Source: Maritimibacter alkaliphilus HTCC2654 (GTDB lineage Bacteria > Pseudomonadota > Alphaproteobacteria > Rhodobacterales > Rhodobacteraceae). Taken from it: 64,000 nucleotides of DNA. Location: NCBI RefSeq assembly GCF_000152805.1, contig NZ_CH902578.1:3171029-3235028 (forward strand), read 5' to 3'. Under the pieces are notes generated by a model. The model was not told the origin of the DNA and ran no database searches. It saw only the letters and a program-made list of their open reading frames with translations. How positions within the stretch are numbered: position 1 is the first letter of the stretch; the number at the start of each line of letters is the position of its first letter. This document shows, piece by piece, positions 9,134-17,077 of the stretch. Both the position numbers and the translations under genes were made by a program.

Positions 9134-9739
9134 ATGCCCGAAGCTGTCACACTTCTACCGCTCCTGATCGTCACGGCGCTGGTCGCCTATCTCGTCGGGT
9201 CCATTCCGTTCGGGATCGTCATGGCGCGGCTTTTCGGGCTGGGCGATCTGCGCAAGATCGGGTCCGGCAACATCGGTGCGACGAACGTCCTTCGCACCGG
9301 GAATAAGTTGGCGGCGGCCCTGACCCTGATCCTAGATGCCGGGAAAGGCGGGTTCGCGGTGCTGATCGCGCGGGCGTTCTTTGCCGAGGATGCGGGCCAG
9401 ATCGCAGGCTTCGCCGCCTTCTTGGGCCATTGCTTCCCCGTCTACCTCGGGTTCCGGGGCGGCAAGGGTGTGGCCACATGGCTCGGCACCCTGTTCGCGC
9501 TGGCCTGGCCGGTGGGGATCGCCGCCGCGCTCACATGGCTGGCGACGGCGGGGCTTTTCCGCATCTCGTCGCTCGCCGCACTCGTGGCCGCGGCTCTCAC
9601 CCCGCTCTGGGCCTGGGTGCTGGGCTTTCCGACCACCATCGCGCTGCTCGTCGCGCTGGCGGTTCTGATCTATATCCGCCACCACCAGAACATCGCCCGC
9701 ATCCTCGCCGGGACCGAAAGCCGGATCGGCAAGAAATGA
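9134..9739 (+). CDS. plsY: glycerol-3-phosphate acyltransferase PlsY
   Basis: Integral inner-membrane enzyme that moves an acyl group from acyl phosphate to glycerol-3-phosphate, making lysophosphatidic acid for membrane lipids. It has 201 residues and five predicted helices. The family motifs are present: GSIPFGIVMAR in the first loop, GSGNIGATNVLRTGN (phosphate-binding loop), and FRGGKGVATWLG. A GAGG Shine-Dalgarno lies 6 bases before the ATG. The stop overlaps the MORN protein gene by ATGA. It is co-directional with the pyrimidine genes, which suggests a housekeeping growth operon. Confidence 0.96.
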   Translation: MPEAVTLLPLLIVTALVAYLVGSIPFGIVMARLFGLGDLRKIGSGNIGATNVLRTGNKLAAALTLILDAGKGGFAVLIARAFFAEDAGQIAGFAAFLGHCFPVYLGFRGGKGVATWLGTLFALAWPVGIAAALTWLATAGLFRISSLAALVAAALTPLWAWVLGFPTTIALLVALAVLIYIRHHQNIARILAGTESRIGKK

Positions 9740-9957
9740 CGGACGAGGCGTTCGAGCACTTTCACAAGGACGGGTCGCTCTGGGCAAAGGGAACGCTGCG
9801 CGACGGTGAACAACACGGGTATTGGGAGTTCTTCCGAAAGGACGGTACGCGCCTGCGTTCGGGCCATTTCGAACGCGGCGTGCAGGTCGGAGAATGGACG
9901 ACCTATGACAAGGACGGCGCGCCCTACAAGGTCACGCGCATGAAACCGAAACCGTGA
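9736..9957 (+). CDS. small MORN-repeat (YwqK-like) protein
   Basis: A 73-residue cytosolic protein whose ATG overlaps the plsY stop. Three repeats of about 22-24 residues carry the pattern [HY]-x-[DE]-G-[ST]-x-[WLY]-x-[KS]-G, such as KDGSLWAKGTLRDGEQHG and KDGTRLRSGHFERGVQVG. MORN motifs often bind lipids or proteins, and small standalone forms are annotated as YwqK-like. The coupling to plsY is suggestive of a membrane-lipid context but does not prove it. No catalytic residues are visible. Confidence 0.8.
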   Translation: MTDEAFEHFHKDGSLWAKGTLRDGEQHGYWEFFRKDGTRLRSGHFERGVQVGEWTTYDKDGAPYKVTRMKPKP

Positions 9958-10050
9958 ATATGTGAGCCCGCACGGTCCAAAAAGTTGATTTTCGGCGGCT
10001 TTCAGGCAAACTGAACTCAATAACATTTTCGAGATCAGGGAGTTGGGACA

Positions 10051-10500
10051 ATGAACATGATGCAGGCGGTGCAGACCGTCTTTTCGAAATACGCGACCTT
10101 CTCGGGACGTGCGCGCAGGGCCGAATTCTGGTGGTTCGTGCTGTTCTACATGATCGTGAACCTTGTGCTGAGTATCGTGGACTCGTTTTTGTTCGGCACC
10201 ACGACGACGACCGAGAACGGCTTCTCGGCCTCGACCGACACACCATATCTGTCGATGGTCTGGTGGCTTGCGACGATCATCCCCTACCTCGCCGTCAGCG
10301 TGCGGCGGCTGCATGACATCAACCGCGTCGGCTGGTGGCTGTTCATCGGTCTGATCCCGCTGGTCGGCTTCATCGTGCTGATCGTCTGGTTCGCCACCGG
10401 CGGCGACAAAGGGGCGAACCGTTTCGGTCCTGATCCGATCGACGGCAGCGACGGCGACGGGGGCGAGACGTATTCGGACACCTCGGTTCCGCGTGTGTGA
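10051..10500 (+). CDS. DUF805 membrane protein, copy 1
   Basis: A 149-residue inner-membrane protein of the DUF805 (YhaH/YhaI-like) family. The N-terminal family motif FSGRARRAEFWWF is followed by three or four hydrophobic segments, the VRRLHDINRVGWW motif near residue 88, and a final helix ending with a GANRFGPDP tail. A GGGAG Shine-Dalgarno lies about 9 bases before the ATG. It is the first of four tandem paralogues and is closest to the second. The molecular function of the family is unknown. Confidence 0.9.
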   Translation: MNMMQAVQTVFSKYATFSGRARRAEFWWFVLFYMIVNLVLSIVDSFLFGTTTTTENGFSASTDTPYLSMVWWLATIIPYLAVSVRRLHDINRVGWWLFIGLIPLVGFIVLIVWFATGGDKGANRFGPDPIDGSDGDGGETYSDTSVPRV

Positions 10501-10528
10501 CACTGGCATCTGAAGGGGAGATGGCACC

Positions 10529-10981
10529 ATGAACATGATGGAGGCGGTGAAATCCGTCTATTCCAACTACGCGAAGTTTTCCGGGCGTGCCCGGCGGGCG
10601 GAATACTGGTGGTTCTACCTGTTCTACCTGATCGTCTATCTGGTGCTGGGCGTGGTGGACTCGCTCCTCTTCGGGACGACGACGACCGGTGACGGGAGTT
10701 TCTCGGCCTCGACCGATACGCCGATCCTGTCGGGCATCTTCGCGCTCGGCTCGCTCATCCCGAACCTCGCGGTCGGGGTGCGGCGCCTGCACGACATCAA
10801 CCGTCGCGGCTGGTGGCTGCTGATCGCGCTCATCCCGCTCGTCGGGATCATCATCCTGATCGTCTGGCTGGCGAAAGCCGGGGACAAGGGGCCGAACCAG
10901 TATGGCGGCGATCCGATCAGCGGCGAAGGCGAGGGACCGGCAGAACCCTCCTATAGCGAGACCTCCATTCCCAAGGTCTGA
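10529..10981 (+). CDS. DUF805 membrane protein, copy 2
   Basis: A 150-residue paralogue of the preceding gene, with the same layout and near-identical motifs (FSGRARRAEYWWF, VRRLHDINRRGWW, SLLFGTTTTG). The 28-base gap and the high identity suggest a recent tandem duplication. It is followed by a good intrinsic terminator. The C-terminal tail GPNQYGGDPISGEG is hydrophilic and probably cytoplasmic. Function is unknown; membership of the family is certain. Confidence 0.9.
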   Translation: MNMMEAVKSVYSNYAKFSGRARRAEYWWFYLFYLIVYLVLGVVDSLLFGTTTTGDGSFSASTDTPILSGIFALGSLIPNLAVGVRRLHDINRRGWWLLIALIPLVGIIILIVWLAKAGDKGPNQYGGDPISGEGEGPAEPSYSETSIPKV

Positions 10982-11003
10982 GACGTGGGTTAGAACATCG
11001 AAC

Positions 11004-11030
11004 GGGGCGGCCATAGCGCCGCCTCTTTTT
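11004..11030 (+). terminator. intrinsic terminator after the second DUF805 gene
   Basis: An 8-bp stem (11004-11011 with 11018-11025, including one G-T pair) with a 6-base loop is followed directly by TTTTT. It would end transcripts from the first two DUF805 genes, so the third probably has its own promoter or depends on read-through. Confidence 0.8.
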
Positions 11031-11070
11031 ACACGGGGACCGGGGCAGGGAACCGAAGGGAGACAGGTAG

Positions 11071-11460
11071 ATGGACATGAAGACCGCCGTCGAGACGGTG
11101 TTGCGCGACAAGTACGTGGAATTCAACGGACGTGCGCGGCGCGCCGAGTTCTGGTGGTTCATCCTGTTCGTCTTCGTCGTCTCCACCATCCTGTCGCTCA
11201 TCGACATGGCGCTGTTCGAGGGCGTGTTGCAGGACATCGGGCCGCTGTCCGCAATCTTCACGCTCATCACGCTGATCCCCGCCATCGCCGTGACCGCGCG
11301 CCGCCTGCATGATGTCGGGCGCTCGGGCTGGTGGCAGCTTCTGTTCCTGCTCCCCGTCATCGGGTTCCTCGTGATCCTGTTCTGGGCGGTCCAGAAGGGC
11401 ACCGACGGCCCGAACGAATACGGCCGCGACCCGCTGGGCGGCACAGCCCCCGCCGCATGA
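11071..11460 (+). CDS. DUF805 membrane protein, copy 3
   Basis: A 129-residue DUF805 protein, shorter in the loop between the first and second helices than the first two copies. Motifs are FNGRARRAEFWWF and ARRLHDVGRSGWW, the latter closer to the commonest family consensus. Its stop overlaps the start of copy 4 by ATGA, so the third and fourth copies are translationally coupled. It lies downstream of a terminator and has an AAGGGAGA Shine-Dalgarno before the ATG. No function is known. Confidence 0.9.
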   Translation: MDMKTAVETVLRDKYVEFNGRARRAEFWWFILFVFVVSTILSLIDMALFEGVLQDIGPLSAIFTLITLIPAIAVTARRLHDVGRSGWWQLLFLLPVIGFLVILFWAVQKGTDGPNEYGRDPLGGTAPAA

Positions 11461-11909
11461 TCCGCGCTGTTGCGCAGGCGCTCCGCAATTACGCGACCTT
11501 CCGGGGCCGCACCGGGCGGCGCGCGGCGTGGTGGTTCCTCGCCTTTTTCATCGTCGGGAATTTCCTTCTGGTGAACCTGACGAAGTTCGCGCTACTGGGC
11601 GAGGTTTACGGGCTGGCCAAGTGGGCTTCGCTCGTGTCGTGGTTCTTTTTCTGGTCGATGATCCTGCCCATGGCGGCGCTCACCGCGCGGCGTTTGCAGG
11701 ACATCGGTAAACCCGGCGCGCTGACGATCCTGCCGACTGCCGCCGTCATGCTGGTCAGCGTGAACGAACGGCGGCTCATCACGCAAGGCTACGAGGCGCT
11801 GATCCCCGTGTTCATCGTGGCCACGCCGATTTTCGTCTGGTTCTTCTACTGGCTCGCGCGGCCCGGTGATCCGGGCGACAACGCATATGGGCCGCCGCCG
11901 GGCGCCTGA
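11457..11909 (+). CDS. DUF805 membrane protein, copy 4 (divergent)
   Basis: The most divergent of the tandem set, 150 residues. The opening motif is FRGRTGRRAAWWFLAFF and the second motif is ARRLQDIGKPG, where the usual His is Gln and the following Gly-Trp-Trp is lost. Four hydrophobic stretches and the tail GDNAYGPPPG remain. The ATG overlaps the third gene by ATGA. The changed second motif suggests that this copy has taken on a different or partner role. It converges on livF only 15 bases away. Confidence 0.85.
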   Translation: MIRAVAQALRNYATFRGRTGRRAAWWFLAFFIVGNFLLVNLTKFALLGEVYGLAKWASLVSWFFFWSMILPMAALTARRLQDIGKPGALTILPTAAVMLVSVNERRLITQGYEALIPVFIVATPIFVWFFYWLARPGDPGDNAYGPPPGA

Positions 11910-11919
11910 ACGCCCGGCG
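11896..11919. terminator. hairpin between convergent DUF805 and livF genes
   Basis: A perfect 9-bp stem, CGCCGGGCG (11896-11904) and CGCCCGGCG (11911-11919), has a 6-base loop that contains the DUF805 stop codon. It could serve both strands, but there is no T-tract, so termination efficiency is uncertain. Confidence 0.45.
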
Positions 11920-11924
11920 ATTGA

Positions 11925-12632
11925 TCAGACCTCAAGCCACTCCGCCCGCACATCGTCGCGCTCGGCGAACTCGGCGGGGGTGCCGGAATAGACGATCTCA
12001 CCATGACCCATCACATAGACCCGGTGTGCGATGCGCAGGGCAATCGACAGCTTCTGTTCGACCAGAAGGATCGCGACCCCCGTCTTGGCGATCTCCGCGA
12101 TCATGTCACCGATCTGTTGCACGATCTTGGGGGCCAGCCCCTCGGTCGGCTCATCAATGATGATTAGCTCCGGGTCGCCCATGAGCGTGCGGCACATGGT
12201 CAACATCTGCTTCTCGCCGCCCGACAGCACGCCCGCGGGATTGTCGGCCCTCGCCCGCAGGTTCGGGAACATGTCCAGCATCTCGTCGATGGAGTACTTG
12301 CCCGGATTGCGCATGTCCTTGACGCCGAGGACAAGGTTCTGGCGCACGGTCATCGAAGGGAAGATGTCGCGGCTTTCGGGAACGTAGCCCAGCCCCATCC
12401 GCGCGATCTTGTGGCTTTCCAGCCCCGCGATGGGTTCGCCCTTGAACAGAACCTCGCCGCGCGGCGTCACCTCGCCCATGATCGCCTTGGCCGTGGTCGA
12501 ACGCCCCACGCCGTTGCGACCCAGAAGCGCGATCACCTCGCCCGGCATGATCTCCATATCCACGCCGCGCAGGACGTGGGACTTGCCGTAATAGGCGTGA
12601 AGGTCTTTCACCTGAAGCATCGCTTGGGTCAT
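11925..12632 (-). CDS. livF: branched-chain amino acid-type ABC transporter ATPase LivF
   Basis: One of two cytosolic ATPases of a Liv-type importer, 235 residues. It has the signature LSGGEKQMLTMCRTLM, the Walker B strand LIIIDEPTEGLAP and a switch region ILLVEQKLS (Gln-Lys replacing the usual His-Asp, as often in LivF). The Walker A is GRNGVGRST, with Arg where the nucleotide-binding Lys is expected (codon at 12501-12503). Start and stop overlap its neighbours in the usual livKHMGF order. The flanking acyl-CoA genes suggest that the cargo is an organic acid rather than an amino acid, an inference from context. Confidence 0.93.
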   Translation of the reverse strand: MTQAMLQVKDLHAYYGKSHVLRGVDMEIMPGEVIALLGRNGVGRSTTAKAIMGEVTPRGEVLFKGEPIAGLESHKIARMGLGYVPESRDIFPSMTVRQNLVLGVKDMRNPGKYSIDEMLDMFPNLRARADNPAGVLSGGEKQMLTMCRTLMGDPELIIIDEPTEGLAPKIVQQIGDMIAEIAKTGVAILLVEQKLSIALRIAHRVYVMGHGEIVYSGTPAEFAERDDVRAEWLEV

Positions 12633-13399
12633 GCCGTCACCTCTTCGGGAAGGGCTTCATCGCCCAGATAAGCCTCGCGCACGGCGGCGTTGCCGCGAAT
12701 GCCCTCGGGTTTGTCGGTCGCGATGATCTCGCCATAAACCAGCACGCTGATCCGGTCGGCCAGGTCGAAGATCACGCCCATGTCGTGCTCGACGATCACC
12801 AGCGTCTTGCCCTCGCTCGCCCGCCGGATCAGGTCCACGGCGCGGGCGGTTTCCGAATGGCTCATCCCCGCCGTTGGCTCATCGAGCAGGATCACGTCGG
12901 CCCCGCCCGCGATGGTTATCGCAATCTCCAGCGCGCGTTGGTCGGCATAGGGCAGGAGCGCGGCCGGCACGTTGGCCTTGTCGGCCAGCGAACAGTGTTC
13001 CAGCACCTCCCACGTCTTTTGCTGCACGGCCTTGTTGGAGCCGATGTTGCGCCACCAGGCATAGCCCTGACCCATCGAATGCAGCACGCCGCAGCGCACG
13101 TTTTCGCGCACGGTCATGTTGGTGAAAATGTTGGACACCTGAAAGGACCGGCTGAGGCCGAGCTTGTTGATCTCGTGCGGCGGCATGTCCGAAATGTCCT
13201 GCCCATGGAGCGAGACAGTGCCGGAGGTGGGCGTGTAAAGCCCCGAGATCAGGTTGAAGAGCGTCGACTTGCCCGCCCCGTTCGGCCCGATGATCGCGTG
13301 ACGCTCGCCCGGCGCAATGTCGAGCGAAACGTCGTTGATGATCTTGGCCGGACCGAAGCTTTTGTTCAGCTTGTCGAGCGAAAGCGCAGGGGTCGTCAT
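12629..13399 (-). CDS. livG: branched-chain amino acid-type ABC transporter ATPase LivG
   Basis: Second ATPase of the importer, 256 residues. It has a canonical Walker A GPNGAGKST, Walker B DVILLDEPTAGMSHSE and switch histidine VIVEHDMGVIF. The signature motif is weak: where LSGGQ is expected the sequence reads ALLPYADQRALEIA, a known LivG variant (usually LxYGxQR). The ATG overlaps the livM stop and the stop overlaps the livF start, both as ATGA. It probably pairs with LivF as a heterodimer, each contributing to the composite sites. Confidence 0.94.
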   Translation of the reverse strand: MTTPALSLDKLNKSFGPAKIINDVSLDIAPGERHAIIGPNGAGKSTLFNLISGLYTPTSGTVSLHGQDISDMPPHEINKLGLSRSFQVSNIFTNMTVRENVRCGVLHSMGQGYAWWRNIGSNKAVQQKTWEVLEHCSLADKANVPAALLPYADQRALEIAITIAGGADVILLDEPTAGMSHSETARAVDLIRRASEGKTLVIVEHDMGVIFDLADRISVLVYGEIIATDKPEGIRGNAAVREAYLGDEALPEEVTA

Positions 13400-14658
13400 G
13401 CGGCCTCCTTGTCTTTGGATGCGTAGCGGGTCAGGGCGACCCCGGCGACGGCGGTGACCACGATGATCAGCCAGCTCAGGACGTTCTGGTGGCCAAGGTG
13501 CATTCCGAACGGCTCATAGACTTCGCCGTAGCCGTTGGACCAGCGGACCGAGACCTCGACCAGCACGATGAGGCCGATGAGCATGAGCAGGATGCCCGCG
13601 AGCTTCATCAGGAGCCCCGCGATATACTGTCCCGGATTGCTGCCGCGCAGCCCGTCCCAGATGCCGAACACGATGCCTGCGATGCCGCGCGGGGCGAACA
13701 TCACGATGGCGATGAACAGCACGCCAAGATACAGCAGCCACGCCTCGGTGAAGTCCGACAGCATCGACTGCATGTAGGTCAGCAGGATCGCCCCGAAGAT
13801 CGGCCCGACGAAGTAGGTGATGCCACCCACATAGGCCATGATGAGCACGAAGCCCGAGGGCACCAGCGACATCGCGTCCGGCGTGAAGATCTCGTAGTTC
13901 ACGGCCGCCATGCCGCCCGCGAGGCCCGCGAAGCCGCCCGCGAAGATGAACACGAGGTAGCGCACGCGCTGCGGGTTGTAGCCGATGAACTGCACCCGCT
14001 GAGCGTTGTCGCGTGTCGCCTCGGACAGCTTGCCCAGCGGCGTGCGGGTGAAGGCCCACATGCCGACGAGGCCGACGACGGTCCAGAAGGCGATGAACCA
14101 GTAAACCTCGCTGATCGGGCCCATCGATAGGCCGAAAAGCTCGACCCCGTTCATCCGGTCGCCCGAAATCCCCTGTTCGCCGCCGAAGAAGCTGTCGAAC
14201 ATGAAGGCGGCGGCGAAGACGAGTTCCGCCACGCCGAGCGAGATCATGGCGAAGGTCGTGCCCGCCTTGCGGCAGGACGGCCAGCCGATGATCGCACCGG
14301 CGAGCGCCCCTCCGGCGAAACCGACGAGGGGGAGGAAGAACACCGGGAACCCGGCCCACAGTCCCGACCCGTCCTCGATCCAGTTCATCGCGTGCATGGC
14401 GACGTACCCGCCGAAGCCGAAGTAGACGGCATGACCGAAGGACAGAAGGCCCCCCTTGCCGAGGATCATGTTGTAGGACAGCGCGAAGACGATGTTGATG
14501 CCCATCTGATGCGCGATGGTGTAGAACGTCCGGCTGGGTCCGACCATCGGGATCGCGGCCAGACAGGCGGCGAAGATCAGGATGGGCAGGGTGCGCTGGC
14601 GGAACTTGGCCCCCGCGCTGGGCGCGAGGTTCTGGAAGGTTTGTGTCGCGTCGCTCAT
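13396..14658 (-). CDS. livM: branched-chain amino acid-type ABC transporter permease LivM
   Basis: Inner-membrane permease of 420 residues with about ten helices. The LivM signature region GKGGLLSFGHAVYFGFGGYVAMH is near residue 70, and the EAA-like loop containing TPLGKLSEATRDN is near 205. The C-terminal 70 residues contain two extra hydrophobic segments not found in minimal LivM proteins. It pairs with LivH to form the membrane channel. Both ends overlap their neighbours, so the five genes form one transcription unit. Confidence 0.94.
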   Translation of the reverse strand: MSDATQTFQNLAPSAGAKFRQRTLPILIFAACLAAIPMVGPSRTFYTIAHQMGINIVFALSYNMILGKGGLLSFGHAVYFGFGGYVAMHAMNWIEDGSGLWAGFPVFFLPLVGFAGGALAGAIIGWPSCRKAGTTFAMISLGVAELVFAAAFMFDSFFGGEQGISGDRMNGVELFGLSMGPISEVYWFIAFWTVVGLVGMWAFTRTPLGKLSEATRDNAQRVQFIGYNPQRVRYLVFIFAGGFAGLAGGMAAVNYEIFTPDAMSLVPSGFVLIMAYVGGITYFVGPIFGAILLTYMQSMLSDFTEAWLLYLGVLFIAIVMFAPRGIAGIVFGIWDGLRGSNPGQYIAGLLMKLAGILLMLIGLIVLVEVSVRWSNGYGEVYEPFGMHLGHQNVLSWLIIVVTAVAGVALTRYASKDKEAA

Positions 14659-15587
14659 AGCTCCTGCTCCCCCATCAGGCCCTGCGGGCGGAAGATCAGC
14701 ATCAGGACCAGCAGCAGGAAGGGCAGGACCGGCGCGAGCGACGAGATGGTGATGTCACCGACCTCCGACGTGGGCGACAGGCCCGTGAAGGCGAAAATCT
14801 CGGCGAAGCTCGCGTTGATGCCGACCGCGAAGTTCTGGAGCAGTCCGATCAGCAGCGAGGCGAGGAACGCCCCCTCGAGCGATCCGATTCCGCCGACCAC
14901 GACGACCACGAAGACGATGGGGCCCATCTGGACCGCCATAGCCGGGTCGGTGACGAAGATGTTGCCTGCCATGAGGCCCGCCAGACCCGCGAGCGCGCAG
15001 CCGATGCCGAAGACGGTCATGAAGATGAATGGCACGTTATGGCCCAGATGGCCGACCATGTGAGGATGCGTCAGCGCGGCCTGAATGATAAGGCCCGCGC
15101 GGGTGCGTTTGAGCAGGAACCAAAGCCCCACGAGCATCGCGATGGCGATGAAGATCACGAAGATCCGGTAGGCCGGAAAGGTGGCGCCGTAGATCTCGAA
15201 CGCCGCGAAATTCAGAAGGTCCGGCACGCGGTAGTCCACGGCGGTCTTGCCATAGACGATCTTGACGACCTCTTCGATCAGGTAGGCGAGGCCGAAGGTG
15301 AACAGCAATTCCGCGACATGGCCGTTCGCATGGACCTTGCGCAGCCCGTAGCGTTCGACGAGCGCGCCGACGAGGCCCACGAGGACCGGCGCGATGAACA
15401 GCGCGATCCAGAAGCTCGTGCTGCCGGTGATGGTGAAGGCGAAATAGGCGCCGAGCATGTAAAAGCTCGCATGCGCGAAGTTCAGAACGCCCATCATCGA
15501 GAAGATGAGCGTCAGGCCGGAGGACAGCATGAACAGGAGCAGGCCATAGCTCACACCGTTCAATAGCCCGAAGACAATCGTTTCCAT
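14655..15587 (-). CDS. livH: branched-chain amino acid-type ABC transporter permease LivH
   Basis: Second membrane permease, 310 residues with about eight helices. It has the typical opening GLLNGVSYGLLLFMLSSGLT, the MGVLNFAHASFYMLGAY motif near residue 35, and VGGIGSLEGAFLASLLIG near residue 230. It lies 91 bases after livK, with a strong hairpin in the gap that may lower expression of the membrane genes relative to the binding protein. It overlaps livM as ATGA. Confidence 0.94.
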   Translation of the reverse strand: METIVFGLLNGVSYGLLLFMLSSGLTLIFSMMGVLNFAHASFYMLGAYFAFTITGSTSFWIALFIAPVLVGLVGALVERYGLRKVHANGHVAELLFTFGLAYLIEEVVKIVYGKTAVDYRVPDLLNFAAFEIYGATFPAYRIFVIFIAIAMLVGLWFLLKRTRAGLIIQAALTHPHMVGHLGHNVPFIFMTVFGIGCALAGLAGLMAGNIFVTDPAMAVQMGPIVFVVVVVGGIGSLEGAFLASLLIGLLQNFAVGINASFAEIFAFTGLSPTSEVGDITISSLAPVLPFLLLVLMLIFRPQGLMGEQEL

Positions 15588-15609
15588 TGGGACCTCGTGA
15601 GGGAACGAA

Positions 15610-15637
15610 GGGCGCCGTACGCTGCCGCACGGCGCCC
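15610..15637. promoter_or_regulatory. intercistronic hairpin between livK and livH
   Basis: A perfect 9-bp GC stem (15610-15618 with 15629-15637) has a 10-base loop in the 91-base gap. No U-run follows on the transcribed minus strand. Such stems commonly stabilise the 3' end of the binding-protein message and let only part of the transcription continue. Confidence 0.55.
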
Positions 15638-15678
15638 CATATCAAGCCAGTGACAAGCCCGGATACGGGCGCGCGGAC

Positions 15679-16914
15679 TTACTCCGGGCGCTCCATTTCA
15701 CAGGTGGTCGGCTGTTCTGCGCTTTCCATCGAAATCGTGCCCGCATCCACGAGCTTCCATCCGAGGTCGATGTTGTCCACGCCGTATTTCACGTCGTCCG
15801 ACACCACCGAGATGTAAAGCGGCTGCTGGATCTGGTGATCCTCGGCGCGCATCGTGGCCGAACCGTAGGCGTGCTCGATGGTCAGCCCTTCCAGAGCCTT
15901 GGCGACCGGGATCGGATCGGCCGAGCCGGCGGCTTCGGCGGCGGCCACGAACATGTCCATCGCGTTCCAGGCGCGGTGGTAGTAGTAGTCGTAGTCCGGG
16001 AACCGCTCTTTATATTCCTCGATCAGCGCGTATTGCTCATCCGAGGCTTCGAGGTTCGTGGTGACTTCGGACACCTGATACAGAAGGCCGATGCCCGCTT
16101 CGCCCAGCGACGACACCGCACCCTTGGACCCGCCGTAGAAGGTCAGGTAGGGAACGTCCGATCCGCTTTCGGCGGCAGCCTTCATCAGAAGCTGCATGTC
16201 CGCGCCCCAGTTGCCGGTGATGACCGCATCGGCACCGGACGAGATGATCTTCTGGATGTAGGGGGTGAAGTCCTTGACCTTGCCCAGCGGGTGAAGCTCG
16301 TTCCCGACGATCTCGATGTCGGGGCGCTTTTCGGCCAGCTGGCTTTCGGCGGCGGCGGCGACGGCCTGACCGAAGACATAGTCCTGACCGATCAGATAGA
16401 CCGACTTGATGTCGTCACGCTCGGCGATCCAGTCCGTGATACCGGCCATCTTCATGTCGGCATGGGCATCGAAGCGGAAGTGCCAGAAGCTGCACAGCTC
16501 GTTGGTGAAGGCGGGCGTCACGGCGGCGTAGTTGAAGAACAGGATCTCTTCGCCGGGGTTGCGCGCATTGTGCTTGTTCACAGCTTCGATCAGCGCGGCG
16601 GCGACGGAGGAACCGTTGCCCTGAAGGATGTAGCGTGCGCCGTCGTCGATGGCTTTCTGAAGCTGAACCAGCGACTCTTTCGGGTTCACCTTGTTGTCGT
16701 AGCCGGTGACCTCGATCATGTCGCCGTTCACGCCGCCATTGGCGTTGATGTGCTCGGCGGCAAGCTGGAAGCTGGTGTAAGCGGCTTCGCCCGACGGGCC
16801 GAACGGACCCGAAAGCGGGTCGATGAAGGCCATCTTGATGGTGTCGGCGCTGGCCGCACCGATCGCGATCACGGATGTTGCAGCCGCCAGAATGGCGGTT
16901 TTGCGAAAGTTCAT
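15679..16914 (-). CDS. livK: periplasmic substrate-binding protein of Liv-type transporter
   Basis: A 411-residue secreted binding protein. The signal peptide is MNFRKTAILAAATSVIAIG ending near ASA, followed by the type-I binding-protein opening IKMAFIDPLSGPFGPSGEAA. The ATG at 16914 is chosen over a longer frame because GGGAGGA lies 6 bases upstream and a signal peptide follows directly. It is first in livKHMGF. It is about 20-30 residues longer than amino-acid-specific LivK, consistent with the branch that binds other organic acids. Divergent from the acyl-CoA dehydrogenase operon, with which it probably shares a regulatory region. Confidence 0.93.
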   Translation of the reverse strand: MNFRKTAILAAATSVIAIGAASADTIKMAFIDPLSGPFGPSGEAAYTSFQLAAEHINANGGVNGDMIEVTGYDNKVNPKESLVQLQKAIDDGARYILQGNGSSVAAALIEAVNKHNARNPGEEILFFNYAAVTPAFTNELCSFWHFRFDAHADMKMAGITDWIAERDDIKSVYLIGQDYVFGQAVAAAAESQLAEKRPDIEIVGNELHPLGKVKDFTPYIQKIISSGADAVITGNWGADMQLLMKAAAESGSDVPYLTFYGGSKGAVSSLGEAGIGLLYQVSEVTTNLEASDEQYALIEEYKERFPDYDYYYHRAWNAMDMFVAAAEAAGSADPIPVAKALEGLTIEHAYGSATMRAEDHQIQQPLYISVVSDDVKYGVDNIDLGWKLVDAGTISMESAEQPTTCEMERPE

Positions 16915-16970
16915 TGAATCCTCCCTTTTTTCGAAAACGCCCGTCTGCGGGTGCCTTCTATGTTCCGCAG

Positions 16971-17020
16971 TGAAAAACGATGTTTCATCCGAGTCAAGAA
17001 ATTTGTGAAACTCATTTTCG
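16971..17020. promoter_or_regulatory. candidate operators in the divergent livK/acyl-CoA dehydrogenase region
   Basis: Two imperfect inverted repeats occur between the divergent genes. One is TGAAA-N7-TTTCA (16971-16987), containing AAAC-GAT-GTTT. The other is GAAA-N5-TTTC (17007-17019). The first resembles the AAAC-N2-4-GTTT pattern of PsrA/TetR-type fatty-acid regulators. No regulator gene is adjacent, so assignment is tentative. Confidence 0.35.
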
Positions 17021-17077
17021 CCTTGCAGAACTGCGAGGCTTTGTGCCGATATGAAGAAAACGGGAGGAGAATCACCC

